Source: Polyangiaceae bacterium
Lineage (GTDB): Bacteria; Myxococcota_A; Polyangia; Polyangiales; Polyangiaceae
Length of the DNA stretch: 64,000 nucleotides
Reading direction: 5' to 3'
Assembly: GCA_041389725.1 (NCBI GenBank)
Contig: JAWKRG010000013.1
Span: 186,001-250,000 of the forward strand
Part shown: one piece after another, positions 25,393-33,799 of the stretch
Position numbering within the stretch: the first letter of the stretch is position 1
Layout: every line of letters begins with the position of its first letter
Position numbers and translations under genes: made by a program
Notes under the pieces: model-generated
Databases searched by the model: none
What the model saw: only the letters and a program-made list of their open reading frames with translations
Told to the model about the DNA's origin: nothing

Positions 25393-27239
25393 GGCGTCAC
25401 CTCCCACCAGAACACGCCAGGCAAGGGCGCGCGTTTGGTGTTCGTTCCACAGTGCACCTCACCTGATAGGCGGTGCAACATGTCCCAGTCTTCTACCCAG
25501 ACGACTTCGATGCCGTAGGGCGCCAATGCGTCTTCCAGCTGCTTCTCGAAGGGATCCACGCCGTTCACCTTCGGGCCGTGAGGCCTCGGCGAGGCGAAGA
25601 CCTTGTCCGAGAGGACCTGACCGTTCACGGTGCCCGGCTGGTAGGCGACGGACACACCGTAGGAGGACATGTGCAGGAAGGGGGCCGGCACGATCTCCGT
25701 GTCCTGAATCCCGACCTCGGTCCGGATGGCGTCGAGCTGCGCCGCAACCTCGACCTCGGCCTTCTTGCTCTCCGCCATCACCTCGGTGTCCGCCAACACC
25801 TCGGAGACCGTGGCTTGAGCAGGCACGTTCTTGTTGGTATCGAAGTCGATCCACTGCTTGCCGGCGAACATGGGCGTGTCGCCCTGTCCAGCAGCAACGA
25901 GATCTTCCAGCATCTTCTTGGCTAGCGCAGCGTCGTTGGCGAGCACGATGAAACCGAGGTCGTTGTCGGTCTTGAGGAAGCTCAGGGTCTCGTCCACGTG
26001 CCCGACCAACAGCCAAGAGGTGTCGATGAACACCGGCGGTTGCACCCGCTGCGCCTTGAAGAAGTCGTCGGTCAGTGGATCCGTGTAGAAGGCGTCGATG
26101 CGTCCCCGCAGGATCCGTCCCAGGGGGTAGCTCTTGCCCGCGTGACTGTGCGGCGGAATCGTCTCCGTGTTGCCGTAGGAGTTCAGGCTATCCATCTGCT
26201 GTGGGTGCCCAATCTCGAAGGGCGGAGTGTACGCCGCAGAGTTCGAACCATGATAGCTGGCGTAGACTTCGCGTCCCGCATCGCGCAGCGCGTTCGCCGG
26301 TTGGCCGGGGCGATAGACGTTGGTGGAGCGCATGAAAACGTCCATCCGTCGTTGCTCGCCGCCCGGCGCGGGCACGGTGGTGTAGCCAATCTCCATCCAG
26401 TCTTGAGTCCAGTGGTCGTTCTGGCTGTTGTCCACGATGCCGCCAGCGACCGCCGCTTTGTTGACGGCCGCGTCGTACTCGGCGTGGAAGGCTTGGTTGT
26501 CGAGCCAAGACACGCGCGTGGCAAACACCTGCTCCGCGGGCTGCAGCTGATGGGACAGCATCAGCGGCGCGACGCGCATTTGCACGACGTCGGAGACGAT
26601 GCCTTGCCCGGCCTCTCCCGTGTCGACGTCCAAGTGAACGTCCACTAGGCCATTCCAACCCGTGGTGGACCGCACGAAGTCGCGACCTTCGATGGCCAGT
26701 TCCATCCCCGTCGCCAGCTCCTCGGCACTGAGCCAAGCACGCCAGGAGCTGGTGCCGTCGTCGAGTTGCTCGACAGGCACGACCTGGAAGCCGTTCGGGG
26801 TCCGTCGGAACAGGCGCACCTGATCCACCGCGGCAGAGTCGACCCAAACGCGGCCGATGGCCGACTTGGGCGCCTGGGGCCAGGGCCGGACGGCGAGGCG
26901 CGCGAGGTCTTGCTCGTCCTCGGGTCCGTCCACGACCTCGTTGGCGCTGTCCCGACACTGCGCCAGCTGGTCGTCCGTAATCCCGCTGATCGCGCCGCCC
27001 TTGGGGCAAGCCTGCGCGTCGTCGTCGATGTTCGGCAAGAACACCGCACCCGCTTGAGGCGTCCAGACGTCCTCACCGTCGTCGTCGGCCGGATCATCGA
27101 AGCTGATCTGGCCATCGCGGTTCACGTCGACCCGCAGATCCACGACGACCGACGCTTGCGTCGTCCCGCCTCCGTCACTATCGCTGCCGCAACCACTCAG
27201 GCAGGCCAGGGCAGCGAACCCTACACCCAGTTTTTTCAT
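25389..27239 (-). CDS. Lipoprotein peptidylarginine deiminase of vertebrate (PAD) type
   Basis: A 616-aa lipoprotein (lipobox LSGC at residues 14-17). Residues about 30-110 hold an Asp-rich VDVNRDGQISFDDP and GAVFLPNIDDD, resembling the calcium-binding middle domain of PADs. The catalytic domain shows all hallmark sites of human PAD4. WTQDWMEIGY contains Asp280, matching Asp350. VGHVDETLSF contains His414 and Asp416, matching His471 and Asp473. GEVHCGTNT contains Cys597, matching Cys645. These enzymes convert peptidyl-arginine to citrulline with calcium. The lipid anchor places it outside the cytoplasm. It is not the agmatine/Porphyromonas-type deiminase. It is translationally coupled to the HEAT protein. 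Confidence 0.92.
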   Translation of the reverse strand: MKKLGVGFAALACLSGCGSDSDGGGTTQASVVVDLRVDVNRDGQISFDDPADDDGEDVWTPQAGAVFLPNIDDDAQACPKGGAISGITDDQLAQCRDSANEVVDGPEDEQDLARLAVRPWPQAPKSAIGRVWVDSAAVDQVRLFRRTPNGFQVVPVEQLDDGTSSWRAWLSAEELATGMELAIEGRDFVRSTTGWNGLVDVHLDVDTGEAGQGIVSDVVQMRVAPLMLSHQLQPAEQVFATRVSWLDNQAFHAEYDAAVNKAAVAGGIVDNSQNDHWTQDWMEIGYTTVPAPGGEQRRMDVFMRSTNVYRPGQPANALRDAGREVYASYHGSNSAAYTPPFEIGHPQQMDSLNSYGNTETIPPHSHAGKSYPLGRILRGRIDAFYTDPLTDDFFKAQRVQPPVFIDTSWLLVGHVDETLSFLKTDNDLGFIVLANDAALAKKMLEDLVAAGQGDTPMFAGKQWIDFDTNKNVPAQATVSEVLADTEVMAESKKAEVEVAAQLDAIRTEVGIQDTEIVPAPFLHMSSYGVSVAYQPGTVNGQVLSDKVFASPRPHGPKVNGVDPFEKQLEDALAPYGIEVVWVEDWDMLHRLSGEVHCGTNTKRAPLPGVFWWEVTP

Positions 27240-27382
27240 GTGCGCCCGCTATCTACGTTGCAACCGTGGCTTCGGTTGCTCGATTGGTGCTGGAGCATAG
27301 CTCCTCGCCTGGGACGCGCCGGAAAATCCCGCCGGCCCCCCGAAAACCCCCTGAAATACCGCCGTGATGCAGAGCGTCACGC

Positions 27383-27388
27383 TATACT
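27383..27388 (+). promoter_or_regulatory. Candidate -10 (TATACT), leaderless geometry
   Basis: TATACT ends 7 bases before the GTG at 27396, so the transcript would start at the codon itself. A GAGAGG lies only 1-2 bases from the GTG, too close to serve as a normal ribosome binding site. Confidence 0.45.
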
Positions 27389-27395
27389 GAGAGGC

Positions 27396-28772
27396 GTGCA
27401 CGACCCGAGCTCGCGCCGGCCGTGGCGCTCCTACAAGGAAATCCTGGCTCACCTTGCCGCACGCGTGGTCGACGCCCAGCGACCGATCCGCGTACTGCAT
27501 GCGCTGCAGTGGCCCGCCAATGCACGCGGGGACTTTCTAGCCGCCGGCGGCCGTGAGCTGCCCCGGGTCGATCTCGATCACTATGCGTCTACGGATCTCG
27601 CCTTCGAGCCGCGTGACAAGTCGCGGGAGTTCTTGGATCTGCGCCGGGAGATCGAGCGCGAGCTCGGTAGCAGCGATCCCCTCGGCAACATCCTGGCGCA
27701 GACCGCGGAAGAGTATGCCCTAGTGGCAGAGATGTTGGCGGCGCGCGGAACCGCTCGCTTCTACGAGCTGTCGCGCTCGCTGTACGGCTCGCCCAAGGAC
27801 GTCGTCGCAGGGACCGACCGCGCGGTGCGGGCCTTCGCCCTCGAGATGTATCGACTGCTCACCAACCTGGACGACAGCGTGCTCGGTCCTCTTCCGGTTC
27901 GCAACATCACGGCCGAAGAAGCAGTGTCGAGGCTCAACACACGGCTCAGCGAGTTCTTCGGTGATGGCGTCGTGCGCGTGATTCTGGACGATGGCATCGT
28001 TGCCGACGCATCCGCCGGAAGCGACTACGTCAAGTTGCGACAGGGCGCGATGTTCAGCGAGCAGGACATTCTCGTGCTGGAAGTGCACGAGGGCTGGGTC
28101 CACGTGGCCACCAGCCTCAATGGGCAGAAGCAACCCGTGAGCCGCTGGCTGGCCAAAGGCCCCCCGCGGACGGCGGCGACCCAGGAAGGCCTGGCGGCGC
28201 TGTTGGAAGTGCTGACCTTGAACAGCCACCCAAACCGCGCTCGGCGGCTGAATGACCGGGTACTGGCCGTGGACAAGGCCGAGGACGGCGCGAGCTTCGT
28301 CGACGTGTTCGAATGGTTCCGGACCGAGGGCTACGACGAAGACACCTGCTTCTGGAATACGCAACGCATCTTTCGCGGCGGTCTCCTCGAGGGTGGAGCA
28401 CCCTTCACCAAAGACATCGTGTACACACGCGGCATCGTCGAGAACTACGAGTTCTTGCGGCGCGCGATTGTGACGGGCAGGGCCGAACTCGCGCGTTGGC
28501 TGTTCGTGGGCAAGGTGCACTTGGACGACGTCGCGGTGCTCGCTGGGCGCGCACACGAAGGCGTCGTGGCACCGCCGCGCTTCGTTCCCCACTTGTTCAA
28601 CGACCTGAAGGGGCTCGCCATCTGGCTCGGCGTCAGCACCTTCTGGGGGCGCATGAGCGGACCGTACATGCCCTCACCCACATTGGACGGCGATGTGGGC
28701 CCCTCGCCTACCCCGGCGGAAACGCCCGGAACCGAGAAGACTTTGGAGCGACGCCGCGCCCCCGGCGATTGA
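27396..28772 (+). CDS. DUF1704/QEGLA-motif metallopeptidase, MATCAP-like
   Basis: A 458-aa protein of the DUF1704 family (flavohemoglobin expression-modulating QEGLA-motif protein). The zinc site is LEVHEGWVHVATS (HExxxH, residues 231-236), with the family motif TQEGLAALLE at 262-271 giving the further glutamate. The eukaryotic members, MATCAP enzymes, are tubulin carboxypeptidases that remove the C-terminal tyrosine. Bacterial substrates are unknown. There is no signal peptide, so it is cytoplasmic. The Pro/Thr-rich tail after about residue 425 looks disordered. The GTG start is chosen from the -10 spacing; the frame stays open upstream through the PAD region, but that part is antisense to a real gene. 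It is divergent from PAD, with 156 bp between starts. Confidence 0.88.
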   Translation: MHDPSSRRPWRSYKEILAHLAARVVDAQRPIRVLHALQWPANARGDFLAAGGRELPRVDLDHYASTDLAFEPRDKSREFLDLRREIERELGSSDPLGNILAQTAEEYALVAEMLAARGTARFYELSRSLYGSPKDVVAGTDRAVRAFALEMYRLLTNLDDSVLGPLPVRNITAEEAVSRLNTRLSEFFGDGVVRVILDDGIVADASAGSDYVKLRQGAMFSEQDILVLEVHEGWVHVATSLNGQKQPVSRWLAKGPPRTAATQEGLAALLEVLTLNSHPNRARRLNDRVLAVDKAEDGASFVDVFEWFRTEGYDEDTCFWNTQRIFRGGLLEGGAPFTKDIVYTRGIVENYEFLRRAIVTGRAELARWLFVGKVHLDDVAVLAGRAHEGVVAPPRFVPHLFNDLKGLAIWLGVSTFWGRMSGPYMPSPTLDGDVGPSPTPAETPGTEKTLERRRAPGD

Positions 28773-28817
28773 CCTTGCGAGGGCAGGCCAGGCACGCGAA
28801 AATTCACGTGTCCATCC

Positions 28818-30239
28818 GTGCAAGCGCTCCAAGACAATTCAGCACCGGCGTTAGAGGGGGAGCGCTATGAGTCCGGCGAGATCGTCGCCGACAAGTACCG
28901 CCTGGTTCGTCCTTTGGGTCGCGGCGGAGTCGGACGCGTGTGGGTCGCGCACAACCAGATCCTCGACGTACACGTCGGAATAAAGCTGATTCACACGGAT
29001 TCCGGAGCCACGAGCCAAGTGCAGGCCGAGCGGCTGCTCCAGGAAGCTCGCTCCGCAGCCAGGCTGGGCCACCCGGCCATCGTACAGGTGTTCGACTTCG
29101 GACAGACCGACAAGGGCGACCCCTTCGTCGTGATGGAGCTCCTGCACGGCGAGACCCTCGCCACTGTGTTGCGCCGAGAGGGGCGAGTTCCCGCCACGCG
29201 TGTGGCGCAACTGCTGCTGCCCATCGCGGACGCGCTGGCAACGGCCCATGACCACGGCATCGTGCATCGCGACGTCAAGCCCGAGAACATCTTCCTGATG
29301 GCGCAAGAAACCGGGCGCACTCAACCGAAGCTGCTCGACTTCGGCATCGCCCGCGTGGACGAATCGAACCACAAGCTGACGATGCAGGGCACGGTACTGG
29401 GCACGCCCGACTACATGTCGCCCGAACAAGCAAAAGGCGAGGCCGACGTGGATGCTCGGACGGACGTCTGGAGCTACTGCGTACTGCTCTACGAGCTCGT
29501 CACGGGCCAAGTCCCCTTCGAGCACGAGAACTACAACGCGCTGCTGTGGGCGATCATCAACGAACCACCACGCCCGAGCGTGGAGCTCGCGGCTGGGGAC
29601 GCCGAGCTCTGGGCGATCTTGGAGCGCGGAATGCGCAAGGAGCGCGCGGAGCGCTTCGACGACATGCGCGAGCTGGGGCAAGCGCTAGCCAGCTGGCTCT
29701 TGTCCCACGGCATCAGTGAGGACATCACCGGTAAAAACCTGCGCAGCGTGTGGCTCGGCGGCGTCGCGGAAGACACCACACCGATATCCGAGGACTCCCC
29801 GCTTCCGCCGGAGGTATCCGCGGACCGCATCTCCACGCTGCCCCCCGGACCCGACACGACGGAGCGATTCAGCGTGACGTCCTCCGCCGCGGCGCAACCC
29901 CGCCAGAATCACTTCGCCGTGGTTGGCTTGGCCGCCATCGTTCTGCTGCTGCTCGGTGCCGGGCTCATCTTCGCCATTACCCGCACCCGCGCCCAGGCCA
30001 GCGTCGCCGACGGCAATGAGCCTTCTGCTCCGGTTCGCCCCGCAGCCGAAATGGCTCCGCGGGCGGCCTTGGCGGCGCCGGTGGAAGCGCCGACGGCCAG
30101 CACCGATACCAGCACCACCGAGGCTCCGCTGACCCCCAAGAAATCCACGCGCGCGCCCGCCAAGCGCGGTAGAAAGCTTCCGAGCGAACCGAGCAAACGC
30201 CCGAGTTCGCAGCGGAAGGACTATGACTTCGGTTTCTAG
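28818..30239 (+). CDS. Membrane-anchored Ser/Thr protein kinase (Hanks type)
   Basis: The 473-aa kinase has a glycine loop GRGGVGRVWVA (about 34-44), catalytic Lys56, HRDVKPENI (Asp152), DFGIAR (174-179), and SPEQAKG in place of APE. A single membrane helix at about 366-388 (VVGLAAIVLLLLGAGLIFA) is followed by a Pro/Thr/Ala-rich, basic extracytoplasmic tail of about 85 residues without a known sensor domain. The kinase domain faces the cytoplasm. It overlaps the PEGA-like gene by 17 bases, the usual myxobacterial kinase/effector arrangement. The GTG start at 28818 gives the complete kinase. Confidence 0.93.
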   Translation: MQALQDNSAPALEGERYESGEIVADKYRLVRPLGRGGVGRVWVAHNQILDVHVGIKLIHTDSGATSQVQAERLLQEARSAARLGHPAIVQVFDFGQTDKGDPFVVMELLHGETLATVLRREGRVPATRVAQLLLPIADALATAHDHGIVHRDVKPENIFLMAQETGRTQPKLLDFGIARVDESNHKLTMQGTVLGTPDYMSPEQAKGEADVDARTDVWSYCVLLYELVTGQVPFEHENYNALLWAIINEPPRPSVELAAGDAELWAILERGMRKERAERFDDMRELGQALASWLLSHGISEDITGKNLRSVWLGGVAEDTTPISEDSPLPPEVSADRISTLPPGPDTTERFSVTSSAAAQPRQNHFAVVGLAAIVLLLLGAGLIFAITRTRAQASVADGNEPSAPVRPAAEMAPRAALAAPVEAPTASTDTSTTEAPLTPKKSTRAPAKRGRKLPSEPSKRPSSQRKDYDFGF

Positions 30240-31206
30240 ACTCGTGTCGAGCAGTCCTGGCGGGATCAGTCGTACGCTCTTGGGGATGGTGCTCGCGGGC
30301 GCATGCTACGCGGCTACGGCGCACGGGCAGACCCCAGAGCCCGACGACCGCACCCGCGCCGCCGCCCGTCAGCTTGCACAAGACGGCGCAACCGCATTCG
30401 AACGGGGTCAGTTCGAGCAAGCGCGCGCACTGCTCCGGCGCGCTGCGACGCTCTACCCAGCACCGACCATCACGTTGATGGAGGCGCGAGCCCTGTCCAA
30501 GCTGGGTCGCCTGGTGGAAGCGGCGGAACGCTACGAAGACACCCGCCGTAGCCAGTTGAGCAGCGACACTTCCAACGCTTTCGAAGAGGCCGTGGCCCAG
30601 GCCAGCGAAGAGCTCCGCAGCCTACGACCGCGCATTCCCCTGCTGACCATCGTCGTGCAGAATTCAGGCGAGGCCTTGGAAAGCCTGGAGGTGCGTCTGG
30701 ATGGCCGCCTAGTCCCGGTGGCGCTGATTGGAGTGCACCACCCCGTCGATCCGGGCGCGCATCGCATCGTGGTGAAACGCGGCGACAAGGTCGTCAGCGA
30801 ACGACGGTTGTCCTTGCCCGAAGGCAAAGAGCTGACAGTGACCTTGGACGCTAGCGGCCAGTTCGCGGAAACGACGACGCCATCGACAGGTCAGCCGCCC
30901 TGGGCGTGGATTTCCCTCGGTATCGGCGCCGCGGGCCTCGTGACCGGTGTTGCAGCCGGGGCGCTGATGCTCGACAAGAAGTCCAAGTTGGACGACGCCT
31001 GCACGCCGACATGCCCGGAAAGCAGCCAAGACGACTTGGATGCGTTCCGCACCGCGCGCACCGTTTCTTTCATCGGTTACGGCGTTGGCATTCTGGGCCT
31101 CGGCGTCGGTGGCACGCTACTTTTGACCGAAGACTCCGACGAAACGTCGGCGGGCGTGGCGCCCGCGGTCGGTTTGGGCCACATTTCCATTCGCGGTCGG
31201 TTCTGA
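30223..31206 (+). CDS. Exported TPR/PEGA-like membrane protein linked to the kinase
   Basis: A 327-aa protein. The signal peptide (LLGMVLAGACYAATAHGQ) is followed by helical TPR-like repeats (about 45-125: AFERGQFEQARALLRRAA, EARALSKLGRLVEAAERY). A PEGA-type beta domain follows (about 140-210; VDPGAHRIVVKRGDKVV). Two C-terminal membrane segments end the protein. This architecture typically accompanies Ser/Thr kinases in Polyangiales. Its start lies inside the kinase gene (17-base overlap) and its stop shares a base with the next lipoprotein start (TGATG). A role in periplasmic sensing is inferred only from context. Confidence 0.85.
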   Translation: MTSVSRLVSSSPGGISRTLLGMVLAGACYAATAHGQTPEPDDRTRAAARQLAQDGATAFERGQFEQARALLRRAATLYPAPTITLMEARALSKLGRLVEAAERYEDTRRSQLSSDTSNAFEEAVAQASEELRSLRPRIPLLTIVVQNSGEALESLEVRLDGRLVPVALIGVHHPVDPGAHRIVVKRGDKVVSERRLSLPEGKELTVTLDASGQFAETTTPSTGQPPWAWISLGIGAAGLVTGVAAGALMLDKKSKLDDACTPTCPESSQDDLDAFRTARTVSFIGYGVGILGLGVGGTLLLTEDSDETSAGVAPAVGLGHISIRGRF

Positions 31207-31505
31207 TGCGTTCGCGACTGTTGCTCTGCTGCTGCGGCTTGGTCTTGTGGGGATGCCCGCTGGCCGTGGAGGACCCGTACGAGATCGGTAGGCCCGACGC
31301 GGGTTCGGGCGGCGTTGGCTCTGGCGCCACGGGAGGCAGCGCGGGGGTGTCCAAGCCGACCTGCACCGACAAGGTGAAAAACGGCAACGAGACGGGGCAG
31401 GATTGCGGCGGCGCGGATTGCCCCAAGTGTCCGGTGGGCGAAGGTTGCAGCAGCAACGAAGACTGCATCAGTGACTCGTGCTCGAGCAGCACCTGTCGCT
31501 CGTGA
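31206..31505 (+). CDS. Small Cys-rich lipoprotein
   Basis: A 99-aa lipoprotein: MRSRLLLCCCGLVLWGC is the signal with the lipidated Cys. A Gly/Ser tether follows (GSGGVGSGATGGSAG). The rest is a cysteine-rich module, DCGGADCPKCPVGEGC and further NEDCISDSCSS, with eight or so regularly placed cysteines, like small disulfide-knotted surface domains of myxobacteria. The start shares one base with the preceding stop (TGATG), so it belongs to the kinase operon. The function is unknown. Confidence 0.82.
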   Translation: MRSRLLLCCCGLVLWGCPLAVEDPYEIGRPDAGSGGVGSGATGGSAGVSKPTCTDKVKNGNETGQDCGGADCPKCPVGEGCSSNEDCISDSCSSSTCRS

Positions 31506-31534
31506 TCCGCCGCGCCGCGCACGCGGTTCGATGA

Positions 31535-31540
31535 TAGACT
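31535..31540 (+). promoter_or_regulatory. Candidate -10 (TAGACT), leaderless geometry
   Basis: TAGACT ends 6 bases before the ATG at 31547. No Shine-Dalgarno lies between them, so a leaderless message is likely if this promoter is used. Confidence 0.4.
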
Positions 31541-31546
31541 GACGCC

Positions 31547-33793
31547 ATGATCACCAAGGGGTTCGGGCTCGGACTGCTCTCGCTCGCCATTTGCACTGCC
31601 TTCGGCATGGGGGCGTGCAGCAGCGACGAGTCCACAGTGGCGGGACCCTCGGGTCTCGGTGGCGGCGGGCACGGCGCGATCGACGGTGCCGCGGGCAGCG
31701 GCGGAGGCATCGTCATCGATGGCAGCACGGACGCGCCCAACGGGCTGACGATCACTCCAAACAACCCTGTCGTCACCTACGACACGAGTCAGCCTGCGCC
31801 CACGGTGCAATTCCAGGTGCTGGCCAACGGCACTCCGGCCAGTGCCCTGTGGGCCATCGACCGCGCGGAGATCGGCAGCATCGACGGCAGTGGCCTCTTC
31901 ACTGCAGCGGGCAAGGCCGCAGGAACTGCCACAGTGGAAGCCACCGTGGGCACTGCGAAGCTGAAGACCCAGGTCACCGTCGAAATCAAGGCGACGCAGA
32001 ATGGCGGCACTCCCACGACCGGGAACATCAAGGCGGGCGGTGGCCCCGGAGGGGTGGGCGGCGAAGGGGAAGGTGGGGGCGTCGATTCGACGCTGGTGGG
32101 TGTCTTGGACGGTGCGCCGCAAAGCGCTCCCGCACTCGCATTTCTATATCCCTACCCCGACACGGTGTGGCCCCTGGGCGTGCTGCCTCCGTTGTTGATG
32201 TGGAAAGGTAGTGGCACCACCGACGGCGCCGACGCCGTCAAGATCGAGCTCTCGACGGCGGGTTATTCTTACACGGGCTATTTCGGACGTCCGCCACCCT
32301 TGGGCGCGGGTGCTCCCTTCGTGCGCCATCCGATCCCCAAGAGCGCCTGGGAACAAGCAACGCTGTCGGCGGCCGGCGGCACTCTAACCCTCAAGGTAAC
32401 CGTGGCCGCGGGGGGAACGGCGTACGGGCCCATCACCATGCCCTGGAAGGTGGCGACAGGCCGACTGAAGGGCACCGTCTACTACCAGTCCTACGGCACC
32501 AATTTGGCCAAGAACTACAGCGGCGCGAAGGGTGGTGACGGCACCTTTGGCGGCGCCACGCTGGCGATCAAGCCCGGCGCTACGGATCCCGTGTTGGTAG
32601 CAGGCACGACGGGCGGCCACGACGCGTGCCGCGTGTGTCACACCGTCAACGGCGGTGGCTCGCGCATGGTCGTGCAGCACGGCGACAAGTACAACCGCAG
32701 CTCGAGCTACGATTTGATCAACGGCTATGCGGAAACGCCATACGCCGCGAGCACCGACGGCAACTTGGGCTTCATCGGCATGACCGAGGACGGTGCCCTG
32801 GGGCTTTCGAACGCCACGCCCATTCCCGGCGGCGCCAACGGCAACAGTACCGGCCTCTTCGACATGGCGACTGGAGCGGCGGTCACGGCCAACGGACTCA
32901 GCGGTTTCGTGGCGCGCGCGGGAATGCCGGCGTTCTCTCCAGACGACAAGCTCGTTGCCTTCAATCTGCACGCGGGGCCCGGTAGCGCCAGCACCGGCGC
33001 GGGAGACGGCACTCAGCTCGTCGTCATGGATTTCGCTCGAGCCACGACTACCTTCTCCAACGGCAGGCTATTGCACCAGAGCGCTCAGCGCCCCGGCTGG
33101 CCGACCTTTCTGCCTACCTCGGCGGGGGTGGTGTTTCAGAAAGAGATCCAGACCAACGCTTCAGGCGAGTACTTCGCGACTCGCTACGGCGCGAAGGGTG
33201 AACTCTGGTGGGTGGACGTGGCGACCGCGACCGCGACGCGGCTCGACAATGCAAACGGCAAGGGGCACGCGCCGGTAGGTCCCGGCAATCACGCTGACGC
33301 CACCGTGCTCAACTACGAGCCCACCGTCGGTCCCGTGCCCTCGGGTGGCTATGCCTGGGTGGTGTTCATGAGCCGACGCCTTTACGGCAACGTAGCGACC
33401 ATCGATCCCTGGGCCAGCGACCCGCGCGAGCATGATCTGGTTCAGAGCATCACCACCAAAAAGTTGTGGGTGGCCGCGATCGATCTGAACGCCAAACCCG
33501 GCACGGATCCCAGCCATCCGGCCTTCTACGTCCCGGCACAGGAGCTCTTGGCGGGCAACGCACGCGGCTACTGGGTGCTCGACCCGTGCAAGGCCGATGG
33601 CAGCGAGTGCTCCAGCGGCGACGAATGCTGTGGCGGCTTCTGCCAGCTCGATCCGAAGACGAATCAACTCACCTGCGGCAAGAAGAACAACGAGTGTTCG
33701 CAGGAGTTCGACAAGTGCACGGTCAACGCGGATTGCTGTGATCCGAGCTTGCAGTGCATCAACGAGCGCTGCGCCCAAGTGACGCCGCGCTGA
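31547..33793 (+). CDS. Lipoprotein with Ig-like domain, one heme-c site and propeller-like region
   Basis: A 748-aa lipoprotein (signal ending GMGAC; Gly-rich tether). Residues about 65-150 look like a BIG2-type Ig domain (FQVLANGTPASALWAIDRAE). CRVCH at 361-365 is a single c-type heme attachment site (CxxCH), preceded by GGHDA. The later part has TolB/WD-like blades (PAFSPDDKLVAFNLHAG). The C-terminus is a Cys-rich module (SSGDECCGGFCQL, NADCCDPSLQC). It probably acts in extracytoplasmic electron transfer or peroxide chemistry, but no second heme is seen, so the role is open. Homology was judged by eye only. Confidence 0.8.
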   Translation: MITKGFGLGLLSLAICTAFGMGACSSDESTVAGPSGLGGGGHGAIDGAAGSGGGIVIDGSTDAPNGLTITPNNPVVTYDTSQPAPTVQFQVLANGTPASALWAIDRAEIGSIDGSGLFTAAGKAAGTATVEATVGTAKLKTQVTVEIKATQNGGTPTTGNIKAGGGPGGVGGEGEGGGVDSTLVGVLDGAPQSAPALAFLYPYPDTVWPLGVLPPLLMWKGSGTTDGADAVKIELSTAGYSYTGYFGRPPPLGAGAPFVRHPIPKSAWEQATLSAAGGTLTLKVTVAAGGTAYGPITMPWKVATGRLKGTVYYQSYGTNLAKNYSGAKGGDGTFGGATLAIKPGATDPVLVAGTTGGHDACRVCHTVNGGGSRMVVQHGDKYNRSSSYDLINGYAETPYAASTDGNLGFIGMTEDGALGLSNATPIPGGANGNSTGLFDMATGAAVTANGLSGFVARAGMPAFSPDDKLVAFNLHAGPGSASTGAGDGTQLVVMDFARATTTFSNGRLLHQSAQRPGWPTFLPTSAGVVFQKEIQTNASGEYFATRYGAKGELWWVDVATATATRLDNANGKGHAPVGPGNHADATVLNYEPTVGPVPSGGYAWVVFMSRRLYGNVATIDPWASDPREHDLVQSITTKKLWVAAIDLNAKPGTDPSHPAFYVPAQELLAGNARGYWVLDPCKADGSECSSGDECCGGFCQLDPKTNQLTCGKKNNECSQEFDKCTVNADCCDPSLQCINERCAQVTPR

Positions 33794-33799
33794 TCCGTC

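Noticed and set aside
26766..27395. In-frame 210-codon upstream extension of the MATCAP-like gene
   Set aside because: It is antisense to the PAD coding region and has no similarity; a -10-like hexamer and GTG at 27396 mark the start.
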